A DNA stretch of 64,000 nt from Dyadobacter chenhuakuii (GCF_023821985.2 NZ_CP098805.1:2232001-2296000), one strand, 5' to 3'. Shown: positions 43,518 through 53,595, counted from the stretch's first letter. Numbers and translations: made by a program. The notes: generated by a model not told the origin, from the sequence alone.

Positions 43518-44180
43518 ATGCCAACAATTGCTGACAACATTGCCCAAATAGAAAAAGGATTAAAACAGGAAACGCGTTTAATTGCAGTAACAAAAACCAA
43601 GCCCGAAGAAGTTCTCATGGAAGCTTATAACGCTGGCTGCAAGCGTTTTGGAGAAAATAAGGTCCAGGAAATGACTGCCAAATACGAGGCCTTGCCGAAA
43701 GACATTGAGTGGCACATGATCGGTCATTTGCAAACCAACAAGGTAAAATACATGGCTCCTTATGTGACTCTGGTCCATTCGGTTGACAGTTTCAAGTTGC
43801 TGAAAGAAATTAATAAGGAAGCTGCTAAAAACGACCGGATCATTCCGTGCCTGCTTCAAATTTTTATCGCGCAGGAAGAAACAAAATTTGGACTTTCGGA
43901 AGAAGAAGCTCGGGAGATTATTACATCGCCGGAGCTTTCGGACCTACAAAATATCCGCATTGCAGGCCTGATGGGAATGGCTTCCAACACGGAGGATGAA
44001 CAAGTTGTTCGTGCCGAATTCAAGGGATTGAAAACACTGTTTGAATCCTTCAAGTCCTATCAGAATGAGCAGGTTAGCATGCAGGAACTCTCCATGGGCA
44101 TGAGTGCGGACTACACGATCGCGATGGAAGAAGGCAGCACATTGATCCGGGTCGGAAGTTCTATTTTTGGGTCAAGGTAA
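43518..44180 (+). CDS. yggS: YggS-family PLP homeostasis protein
   Basis: A 220-residue single-domain PLP protein, the usual length. The PLP-binding Lys is K26 in LIAVTKTKP; then GCKRFGENKVQEMTAKYE, WHMIGHLQTNKVKYM, HSVDS, FGLSEEEA and SMGMSADYTIAMEEGSTLIRVGSSIFG, all family signatures. It binds PLP and affects amino-acid and vitamin B6 balance, with no enzyme activity known. The 3' end overlaps the convergent GT9 gene by 9 bases. Confidence 0.94.
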   Translation: MPTIADNIAQIEKGLKQETRLIAVTKTKPEEVLMEAYNAGCKRFGENKVQEMTAKYEALPKDIEWHMIGHLQTNKVKYMAPYVTLVHSVDSFKLLKEINKEAAKNDRIIPCLLQIFIAQEETKFGLSEEEAREIITSPELSDLQNIRIAGLMGMASNTEDEQVVRAEFKGLKTLFESFKSYQNEQVSMQELSMGMSADYTIAMEEGSTLIRVGSSIFGSR

Positions 44181-45218
44181 AGGGATTACGCCAGCCACTT
44201 TGTCCCGAACGAAGTCAAACGAAAGCTGTGCGCACGGAAGGCCCTTTTGCCGCACGAAAACAGCATTTTCCTGACTTCCATAACCGCCCGAATATGGATT
44301 ATACTCAGGAAAATCATTCAGCGAACCCATCAAAATCACCCCAAAAGTGCCCGAAGCATTACCCAAATGCGAAGGTCCGCTGTCCAGCCCGATAAAATAA
44401 GAAGCGCGGCGGATCACCTCGGCCGTTTCCAGAATGCTCAGTTGCCCGCACAGGTTGCGATAGACTCTTGTACTCACGTTCAAATTGCTTTTCAAGCCGA
44501 TTTCAACAATTTGATAAAGATAATTATCTGCAAGCCACTGCACCAGCTGCTCCCACTTTTCGGCAGGCCAGTCCTTTGGCGCGTAATTGGATTGGCAATG
44601 CAGGACAATAAAGGGTTCTTTTAAATTTAGGGAATCCACTTTTTGCCGATGACTTTCCTGTAAATAAAGTTTCGGCTTATCATCCGCAGGAAATGTAGCT
44701 TTCTCAGGAATCAAATCACCCGTTTGCGCAAAAACTTCCAGCAGATTGCCATAGTTGAAATAATTGTAAATGTTGATGTTACGTCGCGCTGCAACCGGAT
44801 TATCAACAAAAACCTGGCATTTGGGACAATGGTTGTTGTTTGTGAATTGCAGTTGTATAACCTCGTCAAAAATGCCTGTATCCAGCAATGTTTTACGTTG
44901 GGTCACACAAAATTCCCTGAAAATTTCATCAATAGAAGCATTATGCGCGACCAGTTCGCTGAACGAGGGCTTTACAAACCAGACAATGTGCGCATCAGGA
45001 TGCAGTGACCGCACGTAACGGGAGATGGGTTCCGCTGCCACAATATCCCCGAAATGCTCCGTACGGATGATCGCGATCAGCTTCTGACCTTTTTTTAATT
45101 TGCCTTTGACACCTTTGAAATGTAAATAAGCCTGATAACCAAGCAGGTGCGCTTTACCAATGTGTGTGTATTTGTAATAACGATGAGTCCAGAGCGCTAT
45201 AAAACTTTTTAAAGTCAT
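44172..45218 (-). CDS. Glycosyltransferase family 9 (heptosyltransferase-like)
   Basis: A 348-residue protein of GT-B fold. Family features: LIAIIRTEHFGDIVAAEPISRYVR (near N-terminus), and the C-terminal YFIGLDSGPSHLGNASGTFGVILMGS nucleotide-binding segment with the conserved DSGPSH. A short Cys pair CPKC (near residue 144) is unusual. It probably adds a sugar to lipopolysaccharide or another surface glycan using a nucleotide sugar. It has no neighbouring glycan genes, so the acceptor cannot be given. Confidence 0.85.
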   Translation of the reverse strand: MTLKSFIALWTHRYYKYTHIGKAHLLGYQAYLHFKGVKGKLKKGQKLIAIIRTEHFGDIVAAEPISRYVRSLHPDAHIVWFVKPSFSELVAHNASIDEIFREFCVTQRKTLLDTGIFDEVIQLQFTNNNHCPKCQVFVDNPVAARRNINIYNYFNYGNLLEVFAQTGDLIPEKATFPADDKPKLYLQESHRQKVDSLNLKEPFIVLHCQSNYAPKDWPAEKWEQLVQWLADNYLYQIVEIGLKSNLNVSTRVYRNLCGQLSILETAEVIRRASYFIGLDSGPSHLGNASGTFGVILMGSLNDFPEYNPYSGGYGSQENAVFVRQKGLPCAQLSFDFVRDKVAGVIPLP

Positions 45219-45411
45219 TTGCTAAGTATAATCTACAATGTGCGGCAACGTCCAATCCGCCTTTACAAGCTCGCAAGATAATAAAATTGAAACAAAGAGT
45301 TGGTTACGCTGCATTCCGGGCATAACTTTACCGGGCTGCATGGCCCCGATTTTGCGGGCCAAAGTGCAGCGCGGACCTCATTTTCAATTATCCAGATTAA
45401 TACAAAATACT

Positions 45412-45789
45412 ATGAAATTCATGATTCAGGCCGGTGGAATTTTGGGTGCGCTTGCGGTTGCCCTGGGCGCATTCGGGGCACATGCATTGAAGGGAATGCT
45501 CGAAGCATCCGGCAGGAGTGAAACTTTTGAAACAGCCGTAAAATACCAGTTTTACCACGCCATAGCCATGGTTTTGGTAGGATTGCTTATGCAACGGGCA
45601 GGCACAGATGCTATCAAATTACTAGGTTGGTCGGGCAATGCATTCGCCATCGGCGTAATCATTTTTTCAGGCTCGCTTTACGCCATTTGCTTCACCGGCA
45701 TCACCAAATTTGGCGCCACCGCGCCTATTGGAGGCGTGGCGTTGATAGTGGGTTGGGTGTTGCTGATTTTAGCGGCGGGGAAAATTTAA
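45412..45789 (+). CDS. DUF423 small membrane protein
   Basis: A 125-residue inner-membrane protein with four hydrophobic segments. The N-terminal IQAGGILGALAVALGAFGAHALKG and FETAVKYQFYHAIAMVLVG are typical of DUF423/YgdD. Function is unknown. The open frame begins earlier, but ATG 45412 starts the conserved part. The 193 bases before it (45219-45411) hold no further gene. Confidence 0.88.
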   Translation: MKFMIQAGGILGALAVALGAFGAHALKGMLEASGRSETFETAVKYQFYHAIAMVLVGLLMQRAGTDAIKLLGWSGNAFAIGVIIFSGSLYAICFTGITKFGATAPIGGVALIVGWVLLILAAGKI

Positions 45790-45804
45790 TCATTCAAAAT
45801 TATT

Positions 45805-47088
45805 TCACCCCCGCGACAAAGTAAACGGACGCTGCGCGTCGATTTTCAGGAATACAAAAAGCAGTATTGAGAATGACCAGAGTGAGGAACCGCCGTAACT
45901 GAAAAAGGGCAGCGGGATCCCGATTACGGGCATCAGCCCGATTGTCATGCCGACATTGACCATGAAGTGGAAGAAAATGATCCCGGCCACGCAATAGCCA
46001 TACACCCGCGCGAAACGGCTTCGCTGTCGTTCTGCGAGCACGACAAGCCTGGCGATTAATGAAACAAAAAGCACAACAACGACTGCCGAGCCGATAAAGC
46101 CGTGCTCCTCGCCTACTGTACAGAATATAAAGTCAGTGCTTTGCTCGGGTACGAAGTCGAATTTAGTCTGCGTTCCCTGCAAAAAGCCTTTCCCCGAAAA
46201 TCCGCCTGAGCCGATTGCAATCTTGGATTGGATTACGTTCCAGCCAATGCCGCGCGGATCGGAATCAGGATCCAGAAGAACCATAATACGGCCTCTCTGG
46301 TGTTTTTGAAGGACATTATTCATAAAAAAGTCCACCCCGAACACGATCCCGATCATGACAAATGCAATAATGATCGTGGCCCAAAGTCCACCCCGCCTAC
46401 GCGTCATCACCGGCATCAGCCAGATTGCCAGACCTGCAATCACAATGATCACCGCTGCGATATACCACTTCACAAAAAGCAATGTAATGATCAGCAAAGC
46501 CGCCGTAACCATCCCGATAGCCGGAATAAATCCGGGCATTCCCTCACGGTAAAGCACGATGGCAAATGAAGCAAAAACGAGCATAGAGCCCGTTTCATTA
46601 GACAAAAGGATCAGAAATGCAGGCAGTGCAATGATTCCCATAATGGGATAATAATCTTTGAGCTTGCGCGTAAGGCTGATCGCCGGATCACTCAGATATT
46701 TGGAAATCGCCAGACTGATCGCCAGCTTGGAAAATTCCGCAGGTTGAAGCGAAAAAGCGCCAAATTTGATCCAGGAGCGCGATCCATTAATGTTGGACCC
46801 GGCAAACAAGACGACAATCAGCAGGAAAACAATAACCGCATATATAATGAAAGAAAAAGTCTCGTAAAATTTGTAATCAATTACCAGAATACAAATGATC
46901 AGCACGGCTGCGGTCCCGATCCACATCAGCTGCTTTCCAGCATTGTTCCCCAAATCGAACATGCTCATATTCACCTCCGGGTTGTAAACGGCCGCGTAAA
47001 TGTTCACCCAGCCAATCCCCAGACAAGCGATGTAGATAAGCACCACCATCCAGTCAACATTCTTCGTTATGGGCTTATTTTCAGCCAT
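45805..47088 (-). CDS. rodA: Rod shape-determining protein RodA
   Basis: A 427-residue SEDS protein (FtsW/RodA/SpoVE) with about 10 membrane segments. Signature: GSNINGSRSWIKFGAFSLQPAEFSKLAI and the C-terminal NVGMTIGLMPVIGIPLPFFSYGGSSLWS. It polymerises lipid II in the elongasome together with PBP2. It lies 13 bases after mrdA, the same operon. Confidence 0.95.
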   Translation of the reverse strand: MAENKPITKNVDWMVVLIYIACLGIGWVNIYAAVYNPEVNMSMFDLGNNAGKQLMWIGTAAVLIICILVIDYKFYETFSFIIYAVIVFLLIVVLFAGSNINGSRSWIKFGAFSLQPAEFSKLAISLAISKYLSDPAISLTRKLKDYYPIMGIIALPAFLILLSNETGSMLVFASFAIVLYREGMPGFIPAIGMVTAALLIITLLFVKWYIAAVIIVIAGLAIWLMPVMTRRRGGLWATIIIAFVMIGIVFGVDFFMNNVLQKHQRGRIMVLLDPDSDPRGIGWNVIQSKIAIGSGGFSGKGFLQGTQTKFDFVPEQSTDFIFCTVGEEHGFIGSAVVVVLFVSLIARLVVLAERQRSRFARVYGYCVAGIIFFHFMVNVGMTIGLMPVIGIPLPFFSYGGSSLWSFSILLFVFLKIDAQRPFTLSRG

Positions 47089-47101
47089 TTTAAGTCTTTG
47101 G

Positions 47102-49027
47102 TTATTGTTTCTTAGGTGCAGTGACTGACTTCGTAATCGGTATTTTTTTAGCCGAATCCGCAGTGATCAGCTTTTTCTTTAACGAATCGACTGAGATCGG
47201 TTTTTTCTGTCCGGGCAGGATTACTTTGCTCATCAAGTCGGCTTTGAACATCCGTTCTTCCAGTGCTTTATTGGTAACCTTCCTGGTCAGATATTTCTCA
47301 ATGATAAGGTTAGCGATCGGCGCTGCTGCCGAACCTCCTGCTCCTGCATTTTCAACAAATACAGCGATTGCGATTTTTGGGTTTTCAACCGGCGCGAAGG
47401 CTATGAAGATCGAGTGGTCATCCCCGCGTTTGTTCTGCGAAGTCCCGGTCTTACCTGCAATGGTAATCCCCTCAACACGCGACCGGCGGGCCGTTCCGCC
47501 TTCCACCGCGCCGATCATTCCTTCAATAACCGGATCAAAATTGTGGGCATCAACGCCCGTCTCATGTCTTACCAAAAATTCAGGGTTCACTTTTTTCGCA
47601 TCACCAATGCCATGGATCACGTGCGGGGTATAGAAATAACCTTTGTTCGCAATGATCGCGGCCACATTGGCCATTTTTAACGGCGTGATCAGCAACTCGC
47701 CTTCGCCAATGCTCAGGGAATAAATGTTGGAGAATTTCCAGCGATATTCGCCATAGAAGCGGTCATAGTATTTTTTATTTGGCAAGTTCCCCTTGTATTC
47801 ACTCGGAAGGTCAATCCCCAACCTTTGTCCAATCCCAAATTTACTGATCGCATCATGCCATGCGTCCAGCCCGACGGCCGAGGCTTTGAATGTATTTTGA
47901 ATGTTGTTTTTATAAATAATTCTCCTGAAAACATTGTAAAAATACGGGTTACAAGAGTGCATAACGCCCAAGGCGACGGTTCCGGTTGCCGGGTGATTGT
48001 GGCAGCCCACCGGGCAGTTGGCATGCGTAAAACCACTTTCCGGCGTGATCACACCTTCCTGCAAACCGATCAAAGCCTGGATCAACTTGAATGTAGACCC
48101 CGGACGGTAACTCGCCATAACCGGTCTGTTGAAGAGTGGTTTATAAGGGTTTCGCGCCAGTGCAGCATAGTTTTTGGAAAAATAGCGGCTTGCCAGAATG
48201 TTCGGATCATAAGTCGGCGCGGAAACCATGGAAATGATCTGCCCCGTCTTCGGCTCAATCGCTACAACGCTACCCACTTTGTTAACCATCAGACTATCTG
48301 CATATTGCTGCACCTCCAGGTCGATTCCCGAATAGAGATTGTCGCCCGCAACGGCCATCGTGTCCAGCTCGCCGCCTTTCCACGGACCTTTGTAAACGCC
48401 GCTCACATTCTGCATCACGAACTTCGTTCCGCGTTTACCACGCAGTTCATTTTCATAAATTTTCTCGATCCCGCTCTGTCCAATGTAGTCGCTCTGGCGG
48501 TAGTAAGGCTCTTCCTGCTTTTCCAGCTGGCCTCTCGTGATCTCACTCACATAACCCAGCGTGTTCGCAAGTGTAGGCGCTGTATACGTACGCAGGGAGC
48601 TTTTAGCAAATTCAAAACCCGAATAATCGACCATAATGTCCTGAATAGAGGCAAAATCCTCTTTGGACAACTGGCGAAGAAACAAGGATGGTTTTACTCG
48701 GCTATATGCGCTTGCGGCGTTCATTAAGCTGTCAAAATCGCGGCGCTCTATGCCCAAAACCTGGCAAAAACGCAGCGTATCGTCGACTCTCGCCTTGTAA
48801 GGCGTGACCAATAAATCATAAACGGGCGTGTTATAAACGATGAGCTTTCCTGTGCGATCGTAAATCTGGCCCCGGAAGGGAATTTCGATAACGCGCTTAA
48901 TGGAGTTGCTGGACGATTCGATGGAATAACTTTCGTCCAGAACCTGCAAGTAGAAAAGTCGAAATAAGTAGATGAGACCTACTAACGCAAAAAAACCAAT
49001 GATGACAAAGCGACGACTTTCAAGCAT
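47102..49027 (-). CDS. mrdA: Penicillin-binding protein 2
   Basis: A 641-residue class B PBP. An N-terminal membrane anchor (FVIIGFFALVGLIYLFRLFYLQ) is followed by the PBP dimer domain and the transpeptidase with SxxK as YRPGSTFKLIQ, SxN in MHSCNPYFYN and KTGT in IAGKTGTSQNKR. It crosslinks peptidoglycan for rod growth, with RodA encoded next. The C-terminus carries an extra basic tail of about 45 residues after the usual end (ISVDSLKKKLITADSAKKIP). The mreBCD genes, normally upstream in this phylum, are not adjacent here. Confidence 0.95.
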   Translation of the reverse strand: MLESRRFVIIGFFALVGLIYLFRLFYLQVLDESYSIESSSNSIKRVIEIPFRGQIYDRTGKLIVYNTPVYDLLVTPYKARVDDTLRFCQVLGIERRDFDSLMNAASAYSRVKPSLFLRQLSKEDFASIQDIMVDYSGFEFAKSSLRTYTAPTLANTLGYVSEITRGQLEKQEEPYYRQSDYIGQSGIEKIYENELRGKRGTKFVMQNVSGVYKGPWKGGELDTMAVAGDNLYSGIDLEVQQYADSLMVNKVGSVVAIEPKTGQIISMVSAPTYDPNILASRYFSKNYAALARNPYKPLFNRPVMASYRPGSTFKLIQALIGLQEGVITPESGFTHANCPVGCHNHPATGTVALGVMHSCNPYFYNVFRRIIYKNNIQNTFKASAVGLDAWHDAISKFGIGQRLGIDLPSEYKGNLPNKKYYDRFYGEYRWKFSNIYSLSIGEGELLITPLKMANVAAIIANKGYFYTPHVIHGIGDAKKVNPEFLVRHETGVDAHNFDPVIEGMIGAVEGGTARRSRVEGITIAGKTGTSQNKRGDDHSIFIAFAPVENPKIAIAVFVENAGAGGSAAAPIANLIIEKYLTRKVTNKALEERMFKADLMSKVILPGQKKPISVDSLKKKLITADSAKKIPITKSVTAPKKQ

Positions 49028-49145
49028 TCTGCACTAAAATTCCTGTTCTCAATTTTCACACGAAGTTCGTCATATCGCAAGACTTATCAAAGCCCGTTTT
49101 CGGGATTCACGCACTAAAAACTTGATTTTAAAAAGAATAAATCGC

Positions 49146-50717
49146 CTATTCCCCTTTCGCCTCCACCATCACCACACTTTCCTTATCAATCACCACGGCG
49201 CCCTCCGGCAAGCCCTTTGGTTTACGCACAAATTTCTTGGGCGTGTAGATCACCGGGCACAGCGAATCGTTCTTTCTTTTGGAATAAAAAGCCGCTAATT
49301 CGGCTGCCCGCTCGATTACTAATGCCGGAAAATTGCGTCCAGGCTGGTTTTTGACGACCACATGCGAGCCGGTAACGTCCTTAGCATGCAGCCAAAGGTC
49401 GTCTTTGGAAGCAAATTGTTTGGTCAACACATCATTGTTCTTCGCATTGCGGCCGATCAGGATGGTGTAACCCATGAATTCCACTTTTTTAAAAAGATCC
49501 GTGGCCGTTGCAACGGCTTTTGTCTGGTCGAGGCCATGGGTTTTAATGTAACCCCGCAGTTCCCGCAAGGACTCGATTGCTTCAATTGCAGTTAAATGTC
49601 TGGCCAGATTCTGACGCTCCGTTTCCCTGGCGGCGAGGCTGTCGTTCAGTCTGCCTAATTCTATTTTCTCATTTTTAGCCTTTCTGTAATAACCTTCTGC
49701 GTTTTTCTGGGCGGTAAGATCCTTTTTGAGCTTAATAGTGATGGGCTGGTCGCGGTAGAAATCGAAGAGTTCTATTTTTTCGGTGCGCTCGGGAATGGCG
49801 TGGAGATTGGCCATGATAATGTTACCAATCTCATCATTCTTGGTGGCTTCTTCCAGCTCGACGAGTTTTTTAAATGTATTTTCTAAATAATTATCCGTCT
49901 GCGAAAGCCTTTTTTTCAGCATGCGAATGATGTCCGCCTTTTCCTTCTCAATACCGCTTAGCCGGATATAGGCCAGATAAAAACCATTCAGCGCCTCAAT
50001 AGGATCATTATATTCGGAAACAATGTCGCCAGCGGGCAAAAGTGAAAGCGTCGGAACGAGCTCGATTTTAGTTAAATAATAAGGCGGCGCATTCAGTTTC
50101 GTTAGTGTCTGCTGAATAATGTTCCACTTCTCTGCGGCATCATTTATACCACTTATTTTTTCTGTCAAATAAGCATTTACCAGCTTTCCGAATGTTGGAA
50201 ATAAGGTTTCGAAACGCTCATTATTCTGGATAAATGCTTCGTAAGTCTGGTCAATGTCGCGGTTGAGTGATTCGGATGTGATCGATTTATCCGCCGGAAG
50301 TTTGTTATTAAAAAGCTGTGTGGCAGCGCCTGCTTCATTCAACGCAATCAGATTAGACCGGTTACCGAAAAGCTTGAAGACCAGCTTTTTACCATCCTGA
50401 AAACTAATCTGAATTGCGCGTTCATTTAAATAAACCTGAACAAGATCTACTTTTTGATTTTGAAAATCAGTGAAAAGATTAACGCTATTTCGGCGTGCCC
50501 GATCGAAACTATCCGGGAAGCTCAGGCAAGCGAAATTGGATCTTAATGTGGCTTTGATAAAAAATGGGGCAACCAGATTTTCGTCGCTCACGGAAGAGTC
50601 GAACACGAGGATAATTTCGTCTTTTTCCTGACTGAAAGCTTCAATAAAGGTTTTTCCGGCCAGTTGCTGATGCAAGGCCGGGGCAAGCTGTTTTAAGAAA
50701 TAATAATTCTGGTGCAC
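49146..50717 (-). CDS. NFACT-family protein (RqcH/FbpA-like)
   Basis: A 523-residue protein. The N-terminal NFACT-N domain (NYYFLKQLAPALHQQLAGKTF), a central coiled coil (about 270-390), and the NFACT-R/DUF814 domain with KDDLWLHAKDVTGSHVVVK and CPVIYTPKKFVRKPKG form the RqcH order. RqcH rescues stalled large ribosomal subunits by adding alanine tails. The position equivalent to the DR motif reads NER, possibly meaning loss or change of tailing activity (uncertain alignment). It is often called a fibronectin-binding protein. It is a single gene upstream of mrdA. Confidence 0.88.
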   Translation of the reverse strand: MHQNYYFLKQLAPALHQQLAGKTFIEAFSQEKDEIILVFDSSVSDENLVAPFFIKATLRSNFACLSFPDSFDRARRNSVNLFTDFQNQKVDLVQVYLNERAIQISFQDGKKLVFKLFGNRSNLIALNEAGAATQLFNNKLPADKSITSESLNRDIDQTYEAFIQNNERFETLFPTFGKLVNAYLTEKISGINDAAEKWNIIQQTLTKLNAPPYYLTKIELVPTLSLLPAGDIVSEYNDPIEALNGFYLAYIRLSGIEKEKADIIRMLKKRLSQTDNYLENTFKKLVELEEATKNDEIGNIIMANLHAIPERTEKIELFDFYRDQPITIKLKKDLTAQKNAEGYYRKAKNEKIELGRLNDSLAARETERQNLARHLTAIEAIESLRELRGYIKTHGLDQTKAVATATDLFKKVEFMGYTILIGRNAKNNDVLTKQFASKDDLWLHAKDVTGSHVVVKNQPGRNFPALVIERAAELAAFYSKRKNDSLCPVIYTPKKFVRKPKGLPEGAVVIDKESVVMVEAKGE

Positions 50718-50753
50718 GTCATTTCGGATAATTCAGCGCAAAAGTAGGCACTT

Positions 50754-51836
50754 TTAACATAACCCGGTTACGCTGGCCAATCGCCGCTCCTCTTCCTGAA
50801 CCGCATCGAGGAAACCATTTTTCGACAGCCATGCATCATTATAGTAAGTGTCCTGGTAACGCTCACCCGAGTCGCAGATCAGCGTGACGATCGAACCTTT
50901 CAAATCCTGCTCCTTCATTTCCTGCGCCAGTTGCAGCGCGCCCCAGAAATTCGTCCCCGTGGAACCGCCTACCCTTCTGTTCAAGAGTTTGGACAATGTT
51001 TTCATCGCCGCAAAACTCGCCGCATCCGGCACGCGGATCATATGGTCCACCACGGTTGCAATAAAAGAAGGCTCCACCCTCGGCCGGCCAATGCCCTCAA
51101 TCCGTGATCCAAAATCGCTGCAAACGCCCGGATCATTGGTTTGCCAGCAATCGTAAAAAACTGAATTTTCCGGGTCCACCACACAAATCCGGCTCGCATA
51201 ACGCTCGTAACGCACATAACGGCCCAATGTCGCCGAAGTCCCGCCAGTTCCCGCGCCTACAACGATCCAGGTCGGGACCGGGTGCGCTTCAAACTGCATT
51301 TGCCGGAAAATCGATTCCGCAATGTTGTTGTTCCCCCGCCAGTCGGTTGCCCGTTCCGCATAAGTGAATTGGTCCATAAAATGACCATTATTTTCCTCTG
51401 CAACGCGCCTGGAAACGTCATAAACCTCGGCAGGATGGTTTACAAAATGACACTTCCCGCCATAAAATTCAATCGCCTGCACCTTGTCCTGGCTTGTCGT
51501 TTTAGGCATTACTGCAATGAATGGCAAACCCAGTAACCGCGCAAAATAGGCTTCCGAAACCGCAGTAGAGCCACTCGATGCCTCCACAACCGTCGTCCCC
51601 TCATGAATCCAGCCATTACAAAGCCCATACAAAAACAGCGACCGCGACAACCGGTGCTTCAAGCTCCCCGAAGGATGCGTCGATTCGTCCTTAAAATAAA
51701 AATCAACCCCTTCAAAAGCAGGCAATTGCAAAGGAATCAAATGCGTATCCGCCGACCGCTGATAATCCGCCTCAATCTTGGTAATGGCAGCGGTTACCCA
51801 GTTAGTAGCAGGCGGGAGTGTGTTTGTTGGATGCAC
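50754..51836 (-). CDS. Cds1-like PLP enzyme (cysteine synthase/desulfhydrase family)
   Basis: A protein of about 360 residues of the cysteine-synthase fold. The PLP Lys is in [15 protein letters not shown], the substrate loop is [19 protein letters not shown], and the phosphate loop is [17 protein letters not shown]. The beginning [22 protein letters not shown] resembles L-cysteine desulfhydrase Cds1, which makes H2S, pyruvate and ammonia from cysteine, more than CysK. Starts: the frame reaches 51947, where a TTG lies inside a terminator hairpin, so it is not the start; GTG 51836 ([14 protein letters not shown]) fits the family and is chosen. TTG 51890 is an alternative. No ATG is in frame before the conserved part. 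Confidence 0.8.
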   Translation of the reverse strand: MHPTNTLPPATNWVTAAITKIEADYQRSADTHLIPLQLPAFEGVDFYFKDESTHPSGSLKHRLSRSLFLYGLCNGWIHEGTTVVEASSGSTAVSEAYFARLLGLPFIAVMPKTTSQDKVQAIEFYGGKCHFVNHPAEVYDVSRRVAEENNGHFMDQFTYAERATDWRGNNNIAESIFRQMQFEAHPVPTWIVVGAGTGGTSATLGRYVRYERYASRICVVDPENSVFYDCWQTNDPGVCSDFGSRIEGIGRPRVEPSFIATVVDHMIRVPDAASFAAMKTLSKLLNRRVGGSTGTNFWGALQLAQEMKEQDLKGSIVTLICDSGERYQDTYYNDAWLSKNGFLDAVQEEERRLASVTGLC

Positions 51837-51925
51837 GGCAAATGTTTTAATGAATTGGCAAATAAAAACATTAATTATCGGAAACGGCAAACGAGCTTCG
51901 CACGTGCCTGATTTGATATACCCCC

Positions 51926-51962
51926 AAAAAAAAGAGAAGCTTCCCAAACCCGGGAAGCTTCT
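51926..51962 (-). terminator. Strong terminator of the tetR-tolC-emrA-emrB operon
   Basis: AGAAGCTTCCC (51935-51945) pairs with GGGAAGCTTCT (51952-51962), 11 pairs with a 6-base loop; on the minus strand it is followed by C and eight T. It starts 27 bases after the emrB stop. Confidence 0.93.
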
Positions 51963-51988
51963 GCAATATTACCACTACACTTGAAATC

Positions 51989-53563
51989 TTAATGTACAGA
52001 TGATGGATCAACCTTGGTTTTGCCGCTTTTGGTCCAGAGTACGAAGGGGACGCAGATGAGGAACATGAGTCCCAGATAAAGGAACACGTCCATGTAGGAC
52101 ATCACCTGCGCCTGTTTTGTGACCGTATAGTCCAGGATCTTGTAACCGCTTTTCAGGGCCACATCCGCAGGCATTCCTTTGGCCATAAATGATTGCTGCA
52201 AACCTTCGACACGCTGCATGACAGACGGATTATTGATGTCCAGCTTGCTCACAAGGTCATTACGGTGCAGCATATTCTGGCGGGCCAGGTAAGTTGTGAT
52301 CACCGCCACGCCGAACGAACCGCCCAGCTGCCGCATCATTCCTGTAAATGCGGCTCCTTCACCGATTTCCCTGCCTTTTAATGTTGATAACGCTAATGTT
52401 GTGATCGGGACAAATAACAATCCTAAGCCAATTCCACGCACGATCAGCATGTTGAAGAACGCATCTTTTCCGGTGTCAGGCGTAAGGATGAGGTAACCCC
52501 AGTAACTGTATATAAAGAAGAAGACCATCCCGGCCGAAACCAGATATTGCTGCTTCACCCCACGCTGAATGAGCTGACCCACAATGGGCATCATCATGGC
52601 CGTAACAATCGCCGCGGGCACCATCAGCATCCCCGATTGCGTCGCCGTCCAGCCTAATGTGGCCTGCGTGTACAAAGGAATGATGAAAGTTGAACCATAT
52701 AATCCGAACCCAAGGATGAAGGATAAAATGGTCCCGACGCGCAGGTTTCCATTCGCTAAAACGCGGAGGTTAACGATCGGATTTTTATAAGTCCATTCTC
52801 GCCAGATGAAGAAAAAGAAGCCAAAAACAGAGGTTACCGTTAACAGAATAATGATTTCGTCATTGAACCAGTCTTCTTCCTGCCCTTTTTCCAACACATA
52901 TTGGAGCGAACCTACGGCAACGGCCAGCAGCACTATGCCCCAGTAATCGATTTCATTCGCTGCTTTCTTTTGCGAAAACCTTGGACTTCTAACAAATTGC
53001 AAAGTCAGCATGGCGGCAATGATGCCGAGCGGAATGTTGATGTAAAAAATGTACGGCCAGCTGTAATGATCCACAATGTAACCTCCTAGCGGCGGGCCCA
53101 ATGTTGGACCCACGATTACACCCAGACCGTAAATGGCCTGCGCAATCCCGCGCTTTTCGGGTGGGTAACTTTCGGTAATCAAAGTTTGTGCGGTTACGAG
53201 CAATGCGCCGCCGCCCAAGCCTTGTATTAATCTGAAAAACACAAGTTCCCAGATGTTGTTCGCATTGCCGCAAAGAAAGGAGGCAACCGTAAAAATAATG
53301 ATCGAAGCGGCAAAGTAATTGCGGCGGCCAAACTGCTGCGAAAGCCAGCTGGTCATGGGCACAATGATCACATTACCAATGGCATAAGCCGTAATAACCC
53401 AGCTCACTTCGGATAATGTACCGCCCAGGTTTCCCCGCATGTCGTTGAGCGCCACATTGACAATGGTGGTGTCAACGATTTCGAGCAACGCGCACAGTAC
53501 AGCTGTTATCGTAATGATGACCCTGCGGAAACCATATTCGACGAGTGATTCCTGTAATTCCAT
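51989..53563 (-). CDS. DHA2-family multidrug efflux permease (EmrB-like)
   Basis: A 524-residue 14-helix MFS exporter. The DHA2 features are IVDTTIVNVALNDMRGNLGGTLSEVSWVITAY, WLSQQFGRRNYF (motif A) and RLIQGLGGGALLVTAQTLITESYPPEKRG (motif B/C). It pumps toxic compounds with the proton gradient through the EmrA and TolC partners encoded upstream. Last gene of a four-gene operon, 32 bases after emrA. Confidence 0.93.
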   Translation of the reverse strand: MELQESLVEYGFRRVIITITAVLCALLEIVDTTIVNVALNDMRGNLGGTLSEVSWVITAYAIGNVIIVPMTSWLSQQFGRRNYFAASIIIFTVASFLCGNANNIWELVFFRLIQGLGGGALLVTAQTLITESYPPEKRGIAQAIYGLGVIVGPTLGPPLGGYIVDHYSWPYIFYINIPLGIIAAMLTLQFVRSPRFSQKKAANEIDYWGIVLLAVAVGSLQYVLEKGQEEDWFNDEIIILLTVTSVFGFFFFIWREWTYKNPIVNLRVLANGNLRVGTILSFILGFGLYGSTFIIPLYTQATLGWTATQSGMLMVPAAIVTAMMMPIVGQLIQRGVKQQYLVSAGMVFFFIYSYWGYLILTPDTGKDAFFNMLIVRGIGLGLLFVPITTLALSTLKGREIGEGAAFTGMMRQLGGSFGVAVITTYLARQNMLHRNDLVSKLDINNPSVMQRVEGLQQSFMAKGMPADVALKSGYKILDYTVTKQAQVMSYMDVFLYLGLMFLICVPFVLWTKSGKTKVDPSSVH

Positions 53564-53595
53564 TTAATTTGGGTTTAAGGTCAGTGTGCTGATCC

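Noticed and set aside
47825..48727. Open frame of 300 codons on the plus strand
   Set aside because: It is antisense to mrdA, which has clear PBP2 motifs; the translation shows no protein-like pattern.
51836..51947. TTG at 51947 as start of the Cds1-like gene
   Set aside because: It is inside the terminator hairpin of another operon, and the residues before the GTG do not resemble the family.
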